NCBI GenBank assembly: GCA_905397405.1
Contig: CAJPVJ010000367.1
Location: 1 to 27,186 of the forward strand
Direction: 5' to 3'
DNA length: 27,186 nt
Source of the DNA: Oppiella nova
Taxonomy: Eukaryota; Arthropoda; Arachnida; Sarcoptiformes; Oppiidae
Of the stretch, positions 21,561 through 27,186 are shown piece by piece (position 1 is the stretch's first letter; the number at the start of each line of letters is the position of its first letter). A program made the position numbers and the translations under genes. The notes beneath the pieces are model-generated. The model was not told the DNA's origin and did no database searches. It saw nothing but the letters and a program-made list of their open reading frames with translations.

Positions 21561-22393
21561 GCAAACCAATCAATTCATCCAATTGTGTCCGTCTTTTAAG
21601 TTCTCATAGTTTTCCTCTCATTTATGTTCAACTGATTTGCCACTCATTTCCCATTCATCACAAAGTATTACCTGATCTCACATCTGACATAAAACCCATA
21701 CTCTATGCCATCGATTGCTTGTTTGTCTTTGTCTTCACATTTGTTTAAATAATTCATTTGCGAACTAATCGTCTAAGCGTTGAGTCGTTAATACCATTTG
21801 TTTGATTGAAAAGTTTTTCAAAGTATCAAACCATCAGTTTTTGAGTTTTTGTTGTGTCGGATGACTAATATCTGGATCTGATTTTGTTTACGCCTTTAAA
21901 ACTCAGTGGTAAGCATTGCTTTCATTGTTTTGCTTTTCCCTTTAATAAGTTATTTAATATGTTGATTATACATACATAGTATGATTAATTTGTTTTCACT
22001 GATTAGAGCCACTCTTACGGCTCTCTTATCTAATTTATTGTATAAAATATATGCCATAACTCTTAGCTCTCAATGCAAACACCAAATGTGTTGTGGAAAA
22101 GTGTCAAAAACTCATACAATGCATATCCTATTGAATGAAAGTTTTGACTTTTATTGCTTATATTACTAGCAATTGTTATTAAGCTCTGTATTACATAGAG
22201 ATTGGTAATAGCGATAAGCATTAGCATTTGCATCGCATGATTCCTGTATCCAAACGCTAACAACTATTTAAATCTAATCAAATGTATGCTCTTTCGCTCA
22301 TTTCATTGTGCGATAATTGCTTTTCATTAGGCGTTCCTCAGATTTCGTCCTTCGGACTGACATAAGGGATAAGGGATTGATTTGATTTCATAG

Positions 22394-22550
22394 GACTCAG
22401 CCCTTACTGTACTCCCATTCCCAACATCGAGACCATTATTAGTGAACAATATTATAGTTTTAGTGAAGCAAATAATTATATGAGTGTCAGTGCAAAGAAT
22501 ATAAGTCACGGAAAGTTTGAGCTCTCTTTTGCCACAATTGTCTTCAATGA
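22394..22550 (+). other. Candidate exon, unassigned
   Basis: 157 bases between a T-rich acceptor (TTTGATTTCATAG) and a consensus donor (GTAAGT at 22551), open in one frame for 51 full codons: LSPYCTPIPNIETIISE, then NNYMSVSAKNISHGKFELSF and ATIVFNE. It needs phase 1 on entry and leaves in phase 2, so it does not follow directly from the phase-0 exon ending at 19673. An 82-codon minus-strand frame covers the same place. Family not recognised. Confidence 0.25.
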
Positions 22551-25500
22551 GTAAGTTTTCAAAAGTACTCCTCATTTAACCATCTCTTCGGCACAATTCA
22601 TGTCTGAATTGGCATCAAATCTACAGAAAAAAACGTTTCTGTAATGACTCACAAACGTAAACGTAAATGGTTTAACATTGAATTCAATTGTTTAGAGAAT
22701 ATGTATTTTAAGTCCACTAAACGAAAGCTTTTGGCTATGGTTTAAGTGTTGAGATTCAAGGACTGACTTTGACTTTATTTGCATTAATATGTGGTTTCTT
22801 TGTATTGCCTTATCTTTCACTCAAAGCACCAATTATTCAGTGGTAGTGTTTGTGAGGCTTTTGTGTTAGAGTTTTGATTAAGTGTTTTATAACGAAAAAA
22901 GTGGAGAATATGTTGTACTTGAAAGGACTCCACGATATAATGATTGGCTTTTTATATGCATTTTTTATTGCAAAATCTAAGCTCATGTGTTGTAATGGCT
23001 GTCAATCTCTTGTTGAATATAAAAATTCCGGTTATTATGTGATGGTTGGGTCAGTTGTTGCTGAATTGGGTGTGTATTTCTCTATACAGCTCTCATACAG
23101 GACTACACACACAATAGGATATTATGGCAATTCATAATATATTTTATAATGTTTTGCCCTAAAGTGTTGTTTCGTTAGTTTCGTAGTAATAATAATTAGT
23201 CAGTTCTCGTAGTCCTCTAAAGTCTTTAATATTTGATATGTTTTAAGAGCACAACGAGTGCTTCGGTATTATAATTACTGTTCATCTCTTACACGCCTTT
23301 TATCTATAATTGCATCGCATTCTCATAAATTGCTTTTTACTGGCTGTCCGTCCAGTCAATACACAACACAATTAGTATTTTCTAAGAAAGGCTTTGAAGG
23401 CATTTCCCTAACTCTTGTGCCAAAGGATGTGTATGTTTTTGGCATAAAAATGACTGAACTTTGTTTTGCTGCTATTAATCTCATTTCACTACTAAAACAT
23501 GATATGCTTATACCATATGTGTTATCGATGGCCACTATATTATACGGAAAACGATATAATTCTTAAATTGCTTTTTCTTGTTATCGCTTATCACTTGTTA
23601 TAAAACTTTTATTTTATTTTAATTTTCCATTTAAATGAAATAACTATTCATTTGTCTCACATATCGTAACTTAAATCTAAGTAAATATTGTGAGTACCGT
23701 ATAGTCTAACGTAAGGATCAATGACCTCTATTTCTCTATACTATTTGACTGCCTTTTACTCGTATACCTTTCCATACCTTTCCATTCCATATACTTATGC
23801 AATGCATACAATTGCTTATAGCGAGTCATGTAATACTATCGATGGTATTATTTGTGGTGATCCTCAAGAAATATCTATTATGAAAAGAAGTGTAAAGAAT
23901 TTTTCTATTAAATATAGAAATTATCATTTTTATGGTGTTTTCGGTATGAATTACATGCGATGGATGTCTGAATATGAGTGATCGACCACTACTTGTATAT
24001 GATTTGCCACTTCTTTCAATCGTATTGCCAGTGCTCTGCCATAAGTATATGTTTCTCTGTATATTTAGGTCAATATTTTATTGTACGCAAAGCCAAAGTC
24101 TCACAACTAAATAGATATTTGTTATGCTTTCGTATAATAGATATGTGTTGTGTTTGTGTATCTGTTTTGTAATGCTTTTGGTTTTTTTCAGTTTGCGTTT
24201 TGTTGAGCGACTGAACAAATTCTCAATAATTCTCATATATTTTCCACTTGTTTTGCAATTGAACTTCACTGCGAGTCAGTCATACATTTGTGGGTCAATG
24301 TATTTCAATGTATTTTATTGTATTCCTATTGCAATATTCATAGAGTTTGAATTGAATTGCTTTCTTACAATTCCTATGTCTTATTCACTCTTTTCTGCTC
24401 AGATGTTCCCATTTTTGAACGTATTTTTGGATACCTGTGCTGTAATTTGGTATTTTATTATAACAATCGTTATGTACTGTGATTACATAATCAGAAAGTG
24501 ACCCAAACGTTGACTGAACCGGTGTTTGGGTCACAATTGGCTGTATTTAGCTGTGAATGTAAGCGAATCTATTAAACGTAATTCTCATGCATCCACTCAA
24601 TCAGACTTAGAACTCCTTACCTATCATTGAGTGCTCTCTTATTTGTTATACAATAGTACAACACAATAGAAACACTCATTTATAGTGAAGTCTTACTTTA
24701 TGCACTCATATAGTATTAGAGGAGTTAACCTATTTTGATGGCGAAAGTTATAAGCGTTCAAAGTTATACTTTTATTATAAAAAAAACTCATTCAACACAA
24801 ACTCTTTTATATTTAATATGATTCACAAACTGTTAGACACAAAACCTCTTTCTGTTTGCCATTTAAAAAACTTTGGGCGCAGTTCTCAATACATTATAAT
24901 GTAATTCATGTTTTTTAAATTAACTAATGTTTTCTTTATGTATTACTGAATGATTACCTTTTTGGCTGAATTTATCTCAAGCCCTTTAAAAAGCACTCAA
25001 ATATCGTATTTGTCTCAATATATCATATAATTGTAATGCAATTTTTTCTGACAGTTTTCTTATTACATATGAAATATTCAATTCGTTAAGAAGTCGTGAA
25101 AATTGTTGAAAAATTGAGTTTTTCATCGCTTTACCTGAAAAATGTAAATTAAAGTAAAATATTATTTCTGTACACAGCTTATTGTAATGTACACCGTATA
25201 TTACCTTTTGAATACCAATAGATTGTTGAATACTAGTCATTGATTGCAACATATTTCATGACATTGAAGTCAAAATAATTGCCGAGATTTTCTAAGAATA
25301 TGTTGTATTATTATTAAGTCTTAAACACTAAACTCTATCATTACCTAAAATATGAGAGAAGTGTAGTTTTTTTAATAACACGTTTTTATTTATACTCTTT
25401 GGACAGCTTTTTTGAAGAGAAGTTTTTTTTGTAAAAATTGAAGTGAAGTAAAAGTTGGAGTTGTTTGAAGTATTCACTACATTTGGAGTATAACAACTCA

Positions 25501-25639
25501 TATGTGATATTATTTTCAGTATTTTTATAGCGAAATGTGATAGTTTCTATTGTTATCACAAAAGCTATGCCATAATATATATGCCGTGTTTTTAGAGACT
25601 CGTATTTTGTTCACAATCTGTATTGTCGTATATATTTAG

Positions 25640-25700
25640 GGAACATATGCCCCATTGCCAGCCGTATGTACAGGCGCTCCATCACCTGCTCTATGGCTGT
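25640..25700 (+). other. Candidate small exon, unassigned
   Basis: A 61-base GC-richer segment in AT-rich DNA, flanked by TATATATTTAG and the donor GT|GTAAGG. The phase-0 frame reads GTYAPLPAVCTGAPSPALWL, compatible in phase with the exon ending at 19673 but unlike a spectrin repeat. It could be a cassette exon or chance. Confidence 0.2.
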
Positions 25701-27163
25701 GTAAGGGCTTGAACTCTATGCCCCAAACGATTCATTGCTTTTTTATGTTAAAATGAGAAGTTTTCCAAAACACAAAAATAGTTATATTTTTCCACAAAAT
25801 TTCGGTTTTTTGTTCCCATTTTTTATCATTCATTCAAAAGACATGAGATTTTTGTGTTTATTTATAAATCTAATGAATTTATATGTATTTTTCTTGTGTT
25901 GAACTCCTAATCGCATAATCTTTTTCTCTTTTCTCTCTTAATTTGATTTCATTATAAAAATATTTCTTCCCTTTGAATTGAATATAAGGAAAAGCTTTTG
26001 TTTTTACTTTTTGTGTTATATTTAACTGAAATAAAGACTTTAAGTTTTAGTTTATTTGAATAATTAAATTTAAAAAATAATCAGATATTTTCAGATTATA
26101 TCTTATATTATAAGGTTTTATTTATATATAAATAGTTATTAAGTCTTGATTTGAGGCAAAGTTAACGTAAATTTAATTAATGGTTACATTTTCGCAGTGT
26201 TTATATAAAATTTTTATTCACGAATTTTGTTGTTTTTCTTACAATGTTTTAAGTTTTATTAATTACTATTTGATAGTATTTTTTTATCGAAAGCGAAGTT
26301 TTATTTTTAATTATTGACTTAAGGTTTGCATATTTTCTATCATGTATTGCTGCAAACTATTTCTAACACGACTTTTAAACACATTATTCAATATCTTATG
26401 ACCAAAATTTGTTTTTTGTTTGTTTTTCTTATTCTTAAAAATGTTTTTGTAATGAAATATAACTTTAAAAACAACCATTAATTTTGATAATAATTATCTC
26501 TGCGTTTATATCGTTTTCAAAGTTTATTAATCATTTGATTTATATTTAATTTGTCTTTAATTTGTATTAACTCGAGAATAAAGGATTTAAATATATCTGT
26601 GTTTCTGGTTTTACAATCAGTTGTTGAGTTAAATGTCTGGAATCACGAATCGTTGCATTAAATACTCGTTTATTGATTGATAGCGTACTTATCATTCATT
26701 AAAATTATTATTGTTTTGTATCTCAAATAAGTTTACAACAAAAAACAACACTTTAATATATTTTACTATACGCTCCCAAATTATTCGCTAATAATTTTAT
26801 ACTTAATTGTTAGAAAAATTATTGTTGTTGTTAAACAAAAATATTTTTCACGATTTACTGCATATATCGGAAAACAATTTGTTTTTACCTCATCTGTAAA
26901 GTTCGAGCAAATGATTGTTGTTTCAGATAACAAAACAACAGTTTTTGTGTAATTTATTAGTTATAAAAGTCTCGGGACTATGGATATACACAAAACAACC
27001 AAATTCATCAACAATTAGATCCTATTTTATAAGTTACTAAAAGTAGATCTCTTGCCATAAAACGTCATAACTTAATAGTATTGCTGCCGGATATGGACCT
27101 CACATATAATTATATAATTTAAACGTTAGATTTGTTAGAAAAATCGATCAATTATTTTGTTTG

Positions 27164-27186
27164 CTCTCTCTCTCTCTCTCTCTCTC
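27164..27186. repeat. (CT)n microsatellite, cut by the window end
   Basis: 23 bases of uninterrupted CT, continuing past the edge. Confidence 0.95.

Larger units (their letters stand above)
19674..27163 (+). other. Probable long intron of the spectrin-like gene
   Basis: After the strong donor at 19674 no phase-0 exon resembling a spectrin repeat is visible to the window end. Hand counts of sampled lines show T well above A on the plus strand (24121-24180: 32 T, 10 A; 25801-25860: 31 T, 13 A), typical of sense-strand intron. This also explains a run of plus-strand hydrophobic frames between 22.9 and 24.5 kb (the longest, 24124-24501, about 125 codons), which have no motifs or splice logic. 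Possible exons at 22394-22550 and 25640-25700 are listed separately. GC-richer sequence lies at 21150-21560. Confidence 0.45.

Noticed and set aside
22874-24501. Series of plus-strand hydrophobic frames resembling a decayed membrane receptor
   Set aside because: No conserved receptor motif, no consistent splice junctions, and the T-rich composition alone yields F/L/I/Y/C-rich open frames on this strand.

Overview
This looks like a piece of an AT-rich animal nuclear genome, most likely an arthropod and possibly a mite. The taxon is an inference; the evidence is GT-AG introns of 60-100 bp, two conserved metazoan housekeeping genes, long AT-rich gene-poor stretches and (CT)n microsatellites. There are no bacterial-style operons, no tRNA or rRNA that I can recognise, no CRISPR and no recognisable transposon or viral fossil.

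Left end (1-2.2 kb): a tight convergent pair. The + strand holds the 3' two thirds of mitochondrial 3-oxoacyl-ACP synthase (OXSM, the condensing enzyme of mitochondrial type II fatty-acid synthesis), in two exons. The - strand holds a complete three-exon GLOD4 (glyoxalase-domain protein 4). The last GLOD4 exon cannot be seen from the long open frame alone. It lies beyond an 86-bp intron and runs into the OXSM coding region, so the two CDSs overlap antisense by 18 bp with codons in register and each TGA stop facing a TCA serine codon of the other gene. Just upstream of GLOD4 are two CACGTG E-boxes 11 bp apart, one inside a perfect GTCACGTGAC palindrome.

2.24-3.87 kb is intergenic and unusually rich in perfect inverted repeats with a one-base centre. 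3.91-4.88 kb is a five-exon + strand gene for a 231-residue coiled-coil protein that I do not recognise.

4.9-16.9 kb is an AT-rich gene desert with two CT microsatellites and several GC-richer islets that could be isolated exons (7.9, 12.4, 14.4-14.8 kb), none assignable.

16.9-27.2 kb: three in-phase + strand exons (18.79-19.67 kb) encode the start of a protein whose third exon looks like the first helix of a spectrin-type repeat. A GC-richer block at 16.9-17.1 kb ending in a good donor may be its 5' non-coding exon. Everything to the right is probably a very long intron of this gene; the sampled + strand is T-rich, which fits sense-strand intron and also produces spurious hydrophobic reading frames. 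The window ends inside another CT microsatellite.
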